Assembly (NCBI RefSeq): GCF_003340475.1
Contig: NZ_QBKA01000002.1
Span: 257,501 to 321,500, forward strand
DNA length: 64,000 nucleotides
Source of the DNA: Alteripontixanthobacter maritimus
GTDB lineage: Bacteria > Pseudomonadota > Alphaproteobacteria > Sphingomonadales > Sphingomonadaceae
Reading direction: 5' to 3'
Both the position numbers and the translations under genes were made by a program. Shown piece after piece: positions 44,703-53,254 of this stretch. How positions within the stretch are numbered: position 1 is the stretch's first letter; each line of letters opens with the position of its first letter. The notes beneath the pieces are model-generated. The model was given only the letters and a program-made list of their open reading frames with translations, made no database searches and had not been told where the DNA came from.

Positions 44703-46049
44703 TCAGCGAATGGCCAACAGCGTGTCGAAAATGTCGCTGGCAACCTGGATCACCCGGCCCGATGCCTGGAACGCCTGCTGGAACCGCAACAGGTTGGCAG
44801 CTTCACTATCGAGATCGACGCCGGTTTCCCGGGTGAGCGAGACTTGGGCCGTTTCGGCAATCGCGGACAGGGCCTCGCGGGTGACCGAACGTGCGGCGAC
44901 GGCGCTTGAAACGCCGAACAGGATGGCGTCCGCCGTGCTGGCCGGACCGCTATTCGCGAGCGCCGCGCGCAGGGCCGCCAGATTGGCGGTGTTGCGGCTG
45001 TTCGCGCCTGCCGATGCGGGCGCGGTGGCAAGGCCGCTGCCATTGGTAAGCGACATTGCGAGCGTGGCTGCCGTACTGCCTGAAAACAGCGGCCGTCCGG
45101 CAGCGCCCGCGGGCGTGATGCCATCCGCCTGCGCGTCGTTTGCGGTTTGCGCAATATTCGCTGCCAATTCGTCGAGCTGAGTGGCCAGATCGCGCACCGC
45201 GGACAGGCCCTGGCCGGTTCCGGCCAGCCTGCCCGACACCGGAATGACGGCGGCGGGCGGGTCGGTGTCGATTTCGTACGCCAGCGTACCGTCCGGCAGG
45301 TCTGTCGCGGTGAGGGCGAAGGACGCGTTGCCCGACACTATTGCCGGTCCGCCGGCGTCGCCCAGGCGGACGTCCACGCGGCCCGTGGCATCGTAGGTTG
45401 CGGTTACGCCGATCCGCTGCGCCATGTCGGCCAGCAACGCGTCGCGCTGGTCGAGGAGGACCGCCCGGCTGCCGCTGCCGCTTTCAGCGCGAGTAAGCGC
45501 CACATTGGTACGGGCAAGGTCGCTTGCCAGCACGGTTACGCGGGCGGCATCGTCGTGAGCCGAGAAACGGGCTTCTTCGCTCACCGCTGCCAGCGATCCG
45601 GCCGCGATGTTCAACGTTCCGGACAGTGCGCGCGCGCTTTCCAGCACGGCCGCACGCAGAGACTGGTCGAGCGGATCGGAACCGAGGCCGGCAAGGCTGG
45701 CTTCGAATTCTACGATGGCGGGATAGACACCCGCTTGCTCGACAGAGGCCAGCGCTCCTGCAAGGCTGCGCAATTCGGAGTCTGCTCGCGCCAGATCGCT
45801 GCCGGTACGCCGGGCCTCGCTTTGCAGGAATACAGAGCTGGAGCGCTGGATGCTTTCAACGCGCACGCCCGACAGGGCCACGTTGGACCGGAAATCCGCG
45901 CCTCCGCTGGATGCCACTTCGCCGAGCTCGACCGTTCGGCGCGAATAGCCCTTGGTCGCGGCGTTGGCGATGTTCTGGCCGGTGGTTTCCAGCGCGCTAC
46001 GCGCAGCCAGCGCGCCGCTTTTGCCGATCAAGAGGAGATTGCTGCTCAT
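44703..46049 (-). CDS. flgK: hook-filament junction protein FlgK (HAP1)
   Basis: A 448-residue protein with the FlgK N-terminus (LALETTGQNIANAATKGYSR pattern, seen as SALETTGQNIANAATKGYSR) and the C-terminal motif VDLDSEAANLLRFQQAFQAS followed by RVIQVASDIFDTLLAI. Its start overlaps the flgJ stop by four bases. Confidence 0.94.
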   Translation of the reverse strand: MSSNLLLIGKSGALAARSALETTGQNIANAATKGYSRRTVELGEVASSGGADFRSNVALSGVRVESIQRSSSVFLQSEARRTGSDLARADSELRSLAGALASVEQAGVYPAIVEFEASLAGLGSDPLDQSLRAAVLESARALSGTLNIAAGSLAAVSEEARFSAHDDAARVTVLASDLARTNVALTRAESGSGSRAVLLDQRDALLADMAQRIGVTATYDATGRVDVRLGDAGGPAIVSGNASFALTATDLPDGTLAYEIDTDPPAAVIPVSGRLAGTGQGLSAVRDLATQLDELAANIAQTANDAQADGITPAGAAGRPLFSGSTAATLAMSLTNGSGLATAPASAGANSRNTANLAALRAALANSGPASTADAILFGVSSAVAARSVTREALSAIAETAQVSLTRETGVDLDSEAANLLRFQQAFQASGRVIQVASDIFDTLLAIR

Positions 46050-46414
46050 GTGGTGTCAGCCGCGAGAAGACCTGTGCTGGCGGCGGGCCGACCGGAAACG
46101 GTGTGATGCGCGGAAAGCTGGCGTTCGATCGCGTCGGCCAGGCCGAAGCTGCCGGTGCGGCTCGCGATGTCGGCCAGATGTTCGTCCTGCATTGCCTCGA
46201 ACTGGTCGAGCCCCTGACCGCCGCCGGCGGAAAAGATATCGCTGCCGCCGAAATCGGATGCGCGAGCGCTGGCGAGGAACTGGCGTAGGAACACCGCTTC
46301 GAACGCCTGTGCAGCCTCGCGCAGCTGAGCGTTCTCCGCCGGTTTTTCGGCTGCGGCGGCATTCAAGGCGATAGCGGAAGGGGGGCCGATGGTGAGGGGA
46401 CTGGCGATATTCAC
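46046..46414 (-). CDS. flgJ: FlgJ rod-scaffold domain, no muramidase
   Basis: A 122-residue protein. The rod-binding domain is visible (EAAQAFEAVFLRQFLASARA, GQGLDQFEAMQDEHLADIAS). The C-terminal muramidase of enterobacterial FlgJ is missing, as in many alphaproteobacteria; a separate lytic transglycosylase is encoded at 54636-55673. FlgJ caps the growing rod. Confidence 0.88.
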   Translation of the reverse strand: MNIASPLTIGPPSAIALNAAAAEKPAENAQLREAAQAFEAVFLRQFLASARASDFGGSDIFSAGGGQGLDQFEAMQDEHLADIASRTGSFGLADAIERQLSAHHTVSGRPAASTGLLAADTT

Positions 46415-47517
46415 AGTACCACCATTTCGGCCTGCATCGCGCCCGCCTGCTTCAGCGCTTCGAGAATGACCACGAGGTCCGCCGCGCCCACACCCAGCAT
46501 GTTCAGCGCATCGACCACTTCGGACAGGTTCGCCGCGCCGTCCATGCGGACCACGCGCGCTTCCTCGCGCTCGATGGAAATCTCGCTCGACTGTTCGATG
46601 GCGGTGCGGCCGTTTGCAAAGGGTTCGGGCTGGACCACGCGCGGGTCTTCCTCGATCCTGACAGTCAGGCGGCCATGGCTGATCGCGGCGGGCGACAGGC
46701 GGACCGCGCTGTTGATCACAACCGTGCCGGTGCGACTGTTGACGATGACTTTGGCCGCGCTTTCGGCAGGCGTCACTTCAATGCCTTCCAATCGGGCGAG
46801 CATGGCGGACCGGGCATCCCCGCCGAACGGCAGCACAAGGTCCAGCGTCACCCCGTCGACGATCGTCGCGGTGCCGGGAAACTCGATGTTGATCGCATTG
46901 CGCAGGCGCATGGCGGTCTGGAAATCGGCGGTGTGGAGGTTGAAGCGCAGTGTGCCGTGATCGCCGAAGCCGGTGCCGACCCCGCGTTCCACGGTCGCGC
47001 CGCCTGCGATCCGGCCCACGGTGGGCACATTGACCGAAACCTTGGAGCCATCGCGACCCGAAACGCCCAGTCCGCCGACTGCGAGGCTGCCCTGCGCCAG
47101 CGCATAGACTTCGCCGTCGGCGCCCTGCAGGCTGGTCAGGATCAGCGCTCCGCCGCGCAGCGATTTGGCTTTGCCCATGGTGCTGACGGTAACGTCGATC
47201 CGCTGGCCGGGTTTGGCAAAGGCGGGTAGTTCGGCAGTGATGATAACGGCAGCGGCGTTTTTCAGGCCCGGCGATACACCCGGCGGCAGGGGCATTCCCA
47301 GCCGCCCGGATACGCCGCGCATGGCCTGTGTAAGATAGGCAAGATTATCATCGCCCGTTCCGGCGAGGCCGACCACGATGCCATATCCGGTCAGCTGGTT
47401 GGCGCGCACGCCCTGAAAATTGCCAAGATCGCGCAGCCGCTCGGCATGGGCAGGGGTCGGGATGAGCATGGCGAAGAGCGCGAACAGCGCGGCGAATATG
47501 GGAAGGAGCGCGCGCAT
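46411..47517 (-). CDS. flgI: flagellar P-ring protein FlgI
   Basis: The ATG at 47517 (MRALLPIF) follows an overlap with the flgH stop and gives 368 residues with a signal peptide ending TPAHA. Typical motifs are RLRDLGNFQGVRANQLTGYG, VGLAGTGDD, and the C-terminal SEVVDALNMLGVGAADLVVI. FlgI forms the periplasmic ring around the rod; FlgA helps its assembly. Confidence 0.95.
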   Translation of the reverse strand: MRALLPIFAALFALFAMLIPTPAHAERLRDLGNFQGVRANQLTGYGIVVGLAGTGDDNLAYLTQAMRGVSGRLGMPLPPGVSPGLKNAAAVIITAELPAFAKPGQRIDVTVSTMGKAKSLRGGALILTSLQGADGEVYALAQGSLAVGGLGVSGRDGSKVSVNVPTVGRIAGGATVERGVGTGFGDHGTLRFNLHTADFQTAMRLRNAINIEFPGTATIVDGVTLDLVLPFGGDARSAMLARLEGIEVTPAESAAKVIVNSRTGTVVINSAVRLSPAAISHGRLTVRIEEDPRVVQPEPFANGRTAIEQSSEISIEREEARVVRMDGAANLSEVVDALNMLGVGAADLVVILEALKQAGAMQAEMVVL

Positions 47518-48182
47518 CAGAACGGACTCACGGCGCTGAAGAAACGGCTCAGCCAGCCGGGGCGGCTCGCCTGTTGCACCGCACCCTTGCCCGAATAGAT
47601 GATCCGGGCGTCGGCCACGCGGGTGCTGGCGATGCGGTTGTCGTAATCCACGTCGGCCAGCCGGATGAGGCCAGCGAACTGGATCCATTCGTCCCCCTGG
47701 CTGAGCAACATTTGTTTCTCTCCTATGACGAGCGCGGTGCCGTTGGCGCGCACTTCGGCGATGGTCACGGCGACCGCGCCATCGAGCGAGCTGGATTGTC
47801 CGGCACTCCCCGTTCCCTTGAACGACCCCTGCGCCGCAGCTTTAAGGGCATCGGGATTGAGGAAATCGAGCGGGCCTGCGCCGGGCGGGGTGATGGAAAC
47901 AGACCCGTCGCGGCTGGTCTGACCGTTCGTGCGCTTGTTCGTGCCGATGCTTTCGGTCAGCACCACAACCACCAGATCGCCCACGCGGCGGGCGCGATTG
48001 CCCTCGTGCAGGGCGGCATAGCCGTGCGCTGCCTGATAGATCGCGCCATCCGCCGACGGGCGCACCGCCGGGGGCGGGGCTGGTAGTGCCGCATGGAAAC
48101 CGGGCGTGCGCGCCGGGCCGCCCATGCAGCCGGCCAGCGCAAGCGCGGCAGTGGATACGATGGCAAGTTTTAGTATGGTCAT
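47517..48182 (-). CDS. flgH: flagellar L-ring lipoprotein FlgH
   Basis: The ATG at 48182 has GAGG upstream and gives 221 residues. Lipobox LAG-C at Cys19. The RARRVGDLVVVVLTESIGTN motif and the late GLIRLADVDYDNRIASTRVA segment match FlgH. It forms the outer-membrane bushing. Confidence 0.94.
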   Translation of the reverse strand: MTILKLAIVSTAALALAGCMGGPARTPGFHAALPAPPPAVRPSADGAIYQAAHGYAALHEGNRARRVGDLVVVVLTESIGTNKRTNGQTSRDGSVSITPPGAGPLDFLNPDALKAAAQGSFKGTGSAGQSSSLDGAVAVTIAEVRANGTALVIGEKQMLLSQGDEWIQFAGLIRLADVDYDNRIASTRVADARIIYSGKGAVQQASRPGWLSRFFSAVSPF

Positions 48183-48205
48183 CAGGAGCCTCACAGGGAA
48201 ATGGA

Positions 48206-48994
48206 TCAAAGCGTCTGGTTGGCGTTGCGCAGCATCTCGTCGACCGCGCTGATCATCTTGGAATTGATCTCGTAAGCGCGCTGCGCCTCGATCATCTCGA
48301 CCAGCTCCTCGACGACATTGACGTTCGACGCTTCGAGCATGCCCTGCCGCACCGATCCGCGTCCGTTCGTGCCAGCGACATCCAGTTCGGCGGCCCCGCT
48401 GGCGGCTGTCTCGACTAGGAAGTTCGACCCCTGGGCGCGAAGGCCGTTGGGATTGGCGAAAGTTGCGGTAGTCAGCTGGCCGAGTTCCGCCGGCGCGCTT
48501 TCGCCGGGCAGCACCGCGGTGACTGTGCCGTCCGGGCCGACCGTCACGGATTGCACGCCGGGCGGAATTTCGATGGCGGGCTGCACGGCGTAACCCTGCG
48601 GTGTGACCAGCTGGCCTTCGGCGCTCAAAGTGAAATTGCCCGCGCGGGTATAGCCAAGCTGGCCGCCGGGAAGCTCGACCTGGAAGAACCCGTCGCCGTC
48701 CAGCGCCAGGTCCAGCGCGTTGCCGGTGGTGTTCAGCGTACCCTGCGTGCCGATGCGGCTGGTGCCCTGCACGGCCACCCCGGTGCCGAGATTGAGGCCG
48801 ACGGCATAGGCCGTCTCCCCGCTCGACCGCTGTCCGGCCACGCGCGTGTCCTGATAGGCCAGCGTCTCGAAATCGGCGCGGTCGCGCTTGAAGCCGGTAG
48901 TGCCGATATTGGCGAGATTGTGCGCGATCACCTGCATCCGGGTGTTCTGCGCTTCGAGGCCGGTTCGGGCTACGTGGAGGGCGGAGGTTGGCAT
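48206..48994 (-). CDS. flgG: distal rod protein FlgG
   Basis: A 262-residue rod protein. The N-terminus (LHVARTGLEAQNTRMQVIAH) and C-terminus (EASNVNVVEELVEMIEAQRA, YEINSKMISAVDEMLRNANQ) are typical of FlgG. Confidence 0.95.
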   Translation of the reverse strand: MPTSALHVARTGLEAQNTRMQVIAHNLANIGTTGFKRDRADFETLAYQDTRVAGQRSSGETAYAVGLNLGTGVAVQGTSRIGTQGTLNTTGNALDLALDGDGFFQVELPGGQLGYTRAGNFTLSAEGQLVTPQGYAVQPAIEIPPGVQSVTVGPDGTVTAVLPGESAPAELGQLTTATFANPNGLRAQGSNFLVETAASGAAELDVAGTNGRGSVRQGMLEASNVNVVEELVEMIEAQRAYEINSKMISAVDEMLRNANQTL

Positions 48995-49018
48995 AAGTGT
49001 GTCCTTCCTGCTTGCGTG

Positions 49019-49762
49019 TTAGCTGCGGAGCGACATCAGCCGGGTGGCCGAGGTGTCGAGTTCGCGCATGGTGGAAAAGAGTTTCGCCCGCTGTTCGAAG
49101 CTTCGCTGCGCCTCGATCATGTCGACCAGCGTCCCAGCGCTATCGACGTTGGACTGTTCGAGCGCACCGGAAGTGACTTCGGCCGTGGCGTCGGCAGGCA
49201 GCACGCCGCCGCCGACCACCCGCAGGAAGCCGGCCATGTCCTTCGCAATGGCCGAGCCTTGCGGGCTGGCGAGCTTGATCCGCGCGATTTCGGCAGGCGG
49301 TGCGTCGGGCGTGGCGGGATCGACGGCGAAGATCGCGCCATCCTTGGCAATGGAAAGTATCTGTCCGTTCGGCACCGTGATCGGGCCGGTCTGCCCCATC
49401 ACCGGGCGACCGTCGCCGTTCTGCAGCACGCCGGTTACGCTCACGGACAGATCGCCTCGCCGGGAGTAAACTTCTGCGCCGTCCTCGGCCTGCAGCGCGA
49501 TCAGCGCATCGCCCGACACTGCGATATCAAGCGGTTGGCCGGTGGGCACCACGCGGCCCGCGCTCATATCCGCGCCGCGCACGCCGCCTGCAGCCACCGA
49601 TCGGGCTTCCAGCGCGTCCGACTTCACCGTCATGGGGGTGACGGCGAAGCTTTCGGCGCGGAAGCCCGGGGTGGACGCGTTGGCGAGATTGTTCGCCACC
49701 GCGCGCTGACGGTCCATCGCGGCGTCCATGCCGGACAGTGCAGTGTAGATCAGGCGGTCCAC
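49019..49762 (-). CDS. flgF: proximal rod protein FlgF
   Basis: A 247-residue rod protein (MDRLIYTALSGMDAAMDRQR, VANNLANASTPGFRAES, and C-terminal TLVDMIEAQRSFEQRAKLFS). The order flgE-flgF-flgG is standard. Confidence 0.94.
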   Translation of the reverse strand: MDRLIYTALSGMDAAMDRQRAVANNLANASTPGFRAESFAVTPMTVKSDALEARSVAAGGVRGADMSAGRVVPTGQPLDIAVSGDALIALQAEDGAEVYSRRGDLSVSVTGVLQNGDGRPVMGQTGPITVPNGQILSIAKDGAIFAVDPATPDAPPAEIARIKLASPQGSAIAKDMAGFLRVVGGGVLPADATAEVTSGALEQSNVDSAGTLVDMIEAQRSFEQRAKLFSTMRELDTSATRLMSLRS

Positions 49763-49765
49763 CTA

Positions 49766-50584
49766 TCAGCTCCGCAGATTGATGATGGTCTGGGAAAGCT
49801 GGCTGGCGGTGTCGATGGCTTTCGCATTGGCCTGGAAGTTGCGCTGGGCGGTAATCAGCCCGACCATTTCTTCCGCCAGATTGACGTTCGATCGTTCCAG
49901 CGCGCCGGATCGCATCTCGCCAAACTGCCCCACGCCGGGCACGCCGAAGCTGGCCTGGCCGGAAACGCCGGTGGCTTCCCATTTGCTGCCGCCAACGGCT
50001 CGCAATCCGTTGGGCGAAAGGAAATTGGCAAGCGCCACCCGCCCGACGTCGGCGGTGGACCCGTCGGCATAGGCGGCGCGGACCATGCCGGTCACTTCCA
50101 CCGTTACGCCCGATAATTCGGACCCGGCGGCGTTGACCGGCGGGATCTGCGCGTCGACCGTGGTGTTCGGATCGGTCACCGCGCCATTGGCGTCGGTTTC
50201 GAAGATCTGCAGCCTCTTGTCGGAAAAGTCGGTGACGAAGCCCGCGCCGTCCAGCTGGAAATTGCCGTTGCGCGAATATTTGATGTCCCCGCTTTCCTCG
50301 TTGCGGGTGGCGAAGAAGCCGTCCCCGTCGATCGCAACGTCCAGGCTGCGGCCGGTCTGTTCCACCGCGCCAAGGCTGAAATCCTGGTTGATCGAGGTTA
50401 CGGTGGAGCCGATCCCGCGCGTCATGCGGGGATCGCCGGACGAACCGTTGGATACGATATCGGCGAATTCCACGCTCGATTTCTTGAATCCGGTGGTCTC
50501 GGCATTGGCGATGTTGTGCGCCACTACGCCGAGATCGGTCTCAGCGTTTCTGAGGCCGCTCAATGAAGTGTAGAATGAGGTCAT
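49766..50584 (-). CDS. flgE: flagellar hook protein FlgE, unusually short
   Basis: A 272-residue hook protein. N-terminal [20 protein letters not shown] and [18 protein letters not shown] and C-terminal [20 protein letters not shown], then [16 protein letters not shown] are family-typical. Most FlgE proteins have about 400 residues or more, so the outer hook domain is reduced to nearly FlgG size. Its place between flgD and flgF supports the hook assignment. Its ATG overlaps the flgD stop. Confidence 0.9.
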   Translation of the reverse strand: MTSFYTSLSGLRNAETDLGVVAHNIANAETTGFKKSSVEFADIVSNGSSGDPRMTRGIGSTVTSINQDFSLGAVEQTGRSLDVAIDGDGFFATRNEESGDIKYSRNGNFQLDGAGFVTDFSDKRLQIFETDANGAVTDPNTTVDAQIPPVNAAGSELSGVTVEVTGMVRAAYADGSTADVGRVALANFLSPNGLRAVGGSKWEATGVSGQASFGVPGVGQFGEMRSGALERSNVNLAEEMVGLITAQRNFQANAKAIDTASQLSQTIINLRS

Positions 50585-50931
50585 GGGGTAGGCTCCTGCG
50601 TCGTGGTTGGCATTGTGGAATTGGCCCGGGTCTGGGCGGCAATCAGCGCGTCCAGCTTGGCGGCGATATCGCCTAGAGTGACGTTGGTTTCGGCGGTTCC
50701 GGCAAGCGAGGAGAACTGCGCCATCTGCGCCAGCATTTCCTTGTTATCGACCGGATCGAACGGGTCCTGCTGCTGCAATTGCGCCACCATCAGGGTGAGG
50801 AAATCACCCTGACCCAGCGCGCCGAAGCCGGCGTCCGATTTGGGGCCGACGGGGCCGGACCGGGCGGCATTGACCGCGTCGATGGAGCGCCGGATTTCCG
50901 GCGACAATGCGGGTGTTGAACCTATGTCCAT
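50581..50931 (-). CDS. flgD: hook-cap/scaffolding protein FlgD, short form
   Basis: A 116-residue protein. The conserved N-terminal part is intact ([37 protein letters not shown]). The C-terminal Ig-like and tudor-like domains of the usual 220-residue FlgD are missing. FlgD is the cap on which FlgE polymerises. The reduced cap pairs with the short FlgE encoded next. Confidence 0.88.
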   Translation of the reverse strand: MDIGSTPALSPEIRRSIDAVNAARSGPVGPKSDAGFGALGQGDFLTLMVAQLQQQDPFDPVDNKEMLAQMAQFSSLAGTAETNVTLGDIAAKLDALIAAQTRANSTMPTTTQEPTP

Positions 50932-50961
50932 GATTACGTCATCCTCGCTGTATTGTTCACG

Positions 50962-51375
50962 CTATTTCATGCGCATCGTGTCGAGCATCAGTTGCTTGGC
51001 GGTCTGCATCGCCTCGACCAGGTTCTGGTATTGGCGGGCGGATTCCATCATCTCGACCATCTCGGCGGTTTCGCTGACTGGGCTGGCCCAGATATCGCCG
51101 TTTGCGTCGGCCAGCGGATGGCCGGGTTCGTGGCGTTTGACAGGCGCGACATCGGCGCGCGTGACAGACTGCACAGACACAGAGGAAAGCCCGGTGCGGC
51201 GGTCGGAATCTTCGGCGAACACGGCGCGCAAGGGGCGGTAGGCCTCCTCCTCGCTGCCGGCGACGGACCCTGCATTGGCAAGGTTTGACGCAGCAGCATT
51301 CATGCGCACCATCTGCGCGGACATGCCGCGCTGAACGACGTTGAAGATGTTGGTGGGCGGCGCGGAAACAGGCAC
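50962..51375 (-). CDS. flgC: proximal rod protein FlgC
   Basis: A 137-residue rod protein. Motifs are FNVVQRGMSAQMVRMNAAAS, NLANAGSVAG, and C-terminal ETAEMVEMMESARQYQNLVE. It starts two bases after the flgB stop. Confidence 0.93.
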   Translation of the reverse strand: MPVSAPPTNIFNVVQRGMSAQMVRMNAAASNLANAGSVAGSEEEAYRPLRAVFAEDSDRRTGLSSVSVQSVTRADVAPVKRHEPGHPLADANGDIWASPVSETAEMVEMMESARQYQNLVEAMQTAKQLMLDTMRMK

Positions 51376-51377
51376 GA

Positions 51378-51725
51378 TCAGTCCCCCTTCAGCGCGCGTT
51401 TGATATTGTTCACGCGCCCTTCGAGGAAGGACAGCGTGGCCGAATAGGCGACCGCATTTTCGGCAAAGGCCATCTGTTCGTTGGCGAGTTCCACGGTGTT
51501 GCCGTCCATCGTCGCCATGACCGGTACGCGGTAACGGGTGGCGGCATCGGTGGAGCGGGCAACGTCAGCCCCCGCGACGCGCGCATCCAGTGCGGCGGCG
51601 AAGTCGATATCCTTCGCCTTGTAACCGGGCGTGGCGGCATTGGCGATGTTGGATGTCAGCATCCCCATCCGCTGCGACCGCAATTCCAGGGCCGCGCCGT
51701 GGATGCCGAACAATCTGTCACTCAT
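51378..51725 (-). CDS. flgB: proximal rod protein FlgB
   Basis: The ATG at 51725 gives 115 residues (MSDRLFGIHGAALELRSQRM, LTSNIANAATPGYKAKDIDF, and a C-terminal YSATLSFLEGRVNNIKRAL). First gene of the leftward flg-mot operon, with a sigma-54 promoter 69 bases upstream. Confidence 0.94.
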   Translation of the reverse strand: MSDRLFGIHGAALELRSQRMGMLTSNIANAATPGYKAKDIDFAAALDARVAGADVARSTDAATRYRVPVMATMDGNTVELANEQMAFAENAVAYSATLSFLEGRVNNIKRALKGD

Positions 51726-51793
51726 CGCGTATCTCCTGTGGTTACGGGTCCGCTGATTGAAAGCGGGCGGCGTGGGTCGTCGCGTGAATGGTA

Positions 51794-51809
51794 AGCAAAG
51801 GGCGTGCCA
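51794..51809 (-). promoter_or_regulatory. sigma-54 promoter of flgB: TGGCACG-N4-TTGCT
   Basis: On the minus strand the site reads TGGCACGCCCTTTGCT, an exact match to the -24/-12 consensus. It lies 68 bases before the flgB ATG. Together with the AAA+ activator at 36894-38183, it makes the flg operon a class II target. Confidence 0.85.
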
Positions 51810-51882
51810 GTTTTGCCGGAAGGACGCACCTGTGCGGGTTTGCGGGCGATAAGAGGATCGAGCGAGAAGCGGGCGGCAGATC

Positions 51883-51904
51883 GGGCGGCAAGCGTTTGCC
51901 GCCC
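51883..51904. promoter_or_regulatory. perfect palindrome GGGCGGCAA-N4-TTGCCGCCC, enhancer candidate
   Basis: Nine-base perfect arms around a four-base centre. It lies about 75 bases upstream of the flgB -24 element, the usual distance for the activator site of a sigma-54 promoter. It also lies 36 bases before the -35 of the sigma-28-like promoter on the other strand, so it could affect both operons. The candidate protein is the activator at 36894-38183. Confidence 0.55.
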
Positions 51905-51939
51905 CCGGCAGGAAAACGCCGCCCGGTTGGTTGATGGGC

Positions 51940-51966
51940 TTAAACCCGGCGCGTGATGTCCGTTCT
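51940..51966 (+). promoter_or_regulatory. sigma-28-like promoter: TTAAACCC-N11-TCCGTTCT
   Basis: Same spacing and almost the same -10 as the fliD and flgM promoters. It ends 36 bases before the ATG of the MotA/ExbB-like gene at 52003, so that gene pair and flgA appear to be late flagellar genes. Confidence 0.65.
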
Positions 51967-52002
51967 GGACTGCATGGATATTCCCCGAACAGGATTTGCC
52001 CG

Positions 52003-52728
52003 ATGAACTGGCCTGCGCTGGTCGATCCGCTCAGCGCGGCGCTGGTGCTGGGCGGCACGCTGCTCGCCGTGCTGCTGCGCTGCGGTCCGGGTGACATCGC
52101 CGCGCTGTGGCGCGAACTGGCGAAGACCCGGCGGACCCGCTTCGATTATACCGCGACCCGCGCCGCGCTTGCGCCGCAGGTGGAGGCGATCCGGCACGAC
52201 GGCATCTTGCGCGCGCCGCCCTGTACGGTGGCCGATAGCGAGATTGCCGAGGCCACCGATGCGCTGGTCCACGACCGATCGCTTGGCGCGCTGCTGGCAA
52301 CCCATCAACGCTATATCAAGCGGCGGCAACAGGCGCGCGATGCGGCGTTGCGGGTGGTCGGGCAGGCGGGCGATCTCGCTCCCGTATTCGGATTGGCGGG
52401 CACGCTGTTCGCGTTGAGCCAGATGCCAGCTGAGGGCCTAAGCACGGGAACAGGGGGCGGGCCGGACGGCGTGGCCCTGATGGCAACCGTCGCGACAGCT
52501 GTGTTGACCACGCTGTACGGCCTGCTCGCCGCGCATCTCCTGTTCTATCCGCTCGCCCGGATGCTGGAACGGCGCGGGGAACGCGAGGAAGCTGCCCGCC
52601 AGCAATTGATCGACTGGCTGGCGGAGCAGACGGCTCCGGCCCTGACGCCGCATCCGGCAAGCGGGGCGGTTCCGCAGCCGCAAGCTGACCGAGCGGCAGC
52701 GCTTACTCCGATGGGCGATGCGGCATGA
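52003..52728 (+). CDS. MotA/TolQ/ExbB-family proton-channel protein
   Basis: The ATG at 52003 has AGGA eight bases upstream and gives 241 residues. Hydrophobic helices at about residues 10-27, 123-141 (GDLAPVFGLAGTLFALSQMP) and 155-180 (GVALMATVATAVLTTLYGLL) match the MotA/TolQ/ExbB fold, with a cytoplasmic loop between. It is shorter than the MotA at 42877-43740 and differs from it. A sigma-28-like promoter and the flanking flgB and flgA genes point to a flagellar job, probably a second or auxiliary stator. An ExbB role outside motility cannot be excluded. Confidence 0.72.
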   Translation: MNWPALVDPLSAALVLGGTLLAVLLRCGPGDIAALWRELAKTRRTRFDYTATRAALAPQVEAIRHDGILRAPPCTVADSEIAEATDALVHDRSLGALLATHQRYIKRRQQARDAALRVVGQAGDLAPVFGLAGTLFALSQMPAEGLSTGTGGGPDGVALMATVATAVLTTLYGLLAAHLLFYPLARMLERRGEREEAARQQLIDWLAEQTAPALTPHPASGAVPQPQADRAAALTPMGDAA

Positions 52729-53231
52729 GTATGCCAGGCGGTCAGAACTGGCAGGTGTTGCTGGCGGATTTGTCGCTGATCCTGTTCCTGTCCACCGCCA
52801 CTGCGTTGGCCGGCGAAAGGAGCGGGGCGGTAGCACCCTTGAAGCAGACAATTGCCCCGCCTGCACCGCATCTCGTTTCCGGGGATCCGGCGGCGGTCTA
52901 TCGCGCGTCTCTCGATGCGCCGCCCTTTGCCGACTGGTTGGCGATGCAGCAGCGCGACCCGCGCGAGCGGCTGACTATCACCGGCAGTTACACGCCCGCC
53001 ACGCAGGAACAGGCATGGGCGGCGGCAGGCGCGATGGCGCGCAGCGCGCAGGCGCAGGGCCATGCCAGCCGGATCGTGCTGCGGCCTGCCGGACATTACA
53101 CTGTGGCGGCAGTGTTCTCCTTCGATGCCGATCCCGAAGAGGCGGGGGCGGCGCATGGGCTGCAACTGGCGGCGGCTCCACATGCTGCGGCTTTAAATAT
53201 GGCACAGCCCTTGCAGGCACTGCGGGACTAG
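52725..53231 (+). CDS. MotB/ExbD-like stator partner, atypical periplasmic domain
   Basis: A 168-residue protein overlapping the previous gene by four bases. One N-terminal helix (WQVLLADLSLILFLSTATAL) holds an Asp at about residue 15, as in MotB and ExbD. The rest is a short periplasmic domain (RLTITGSYTPATQEQAWAAA, ASRIVLRPAGHYTVAAVFSF) with no recognisable OmpA-like peptidoglycan-binding motif. It is probably the partner of the upstream MotA/ExbB-like protein. Family identity comes mainly from the helix and gene pairing. Confidence 0.55.
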   Translation: MSMPGGQNWQVLLADLSLILFLSTATALAGERSGAVAPLKQTIAPPAPHLVSGDPAAVYRASLDAPPFADWLAMQQRDPRERLTITGSYTPATQEQAWAAAGAMARSAQAQGHASRIVLRPAGHYTVAAVFSFDADPEEAGAAHGLQLAAAPHAAALNMAQPLQALRD

Positions 53232-53254
53232 CCGTTCCCGTTGGAGAAACCGCA

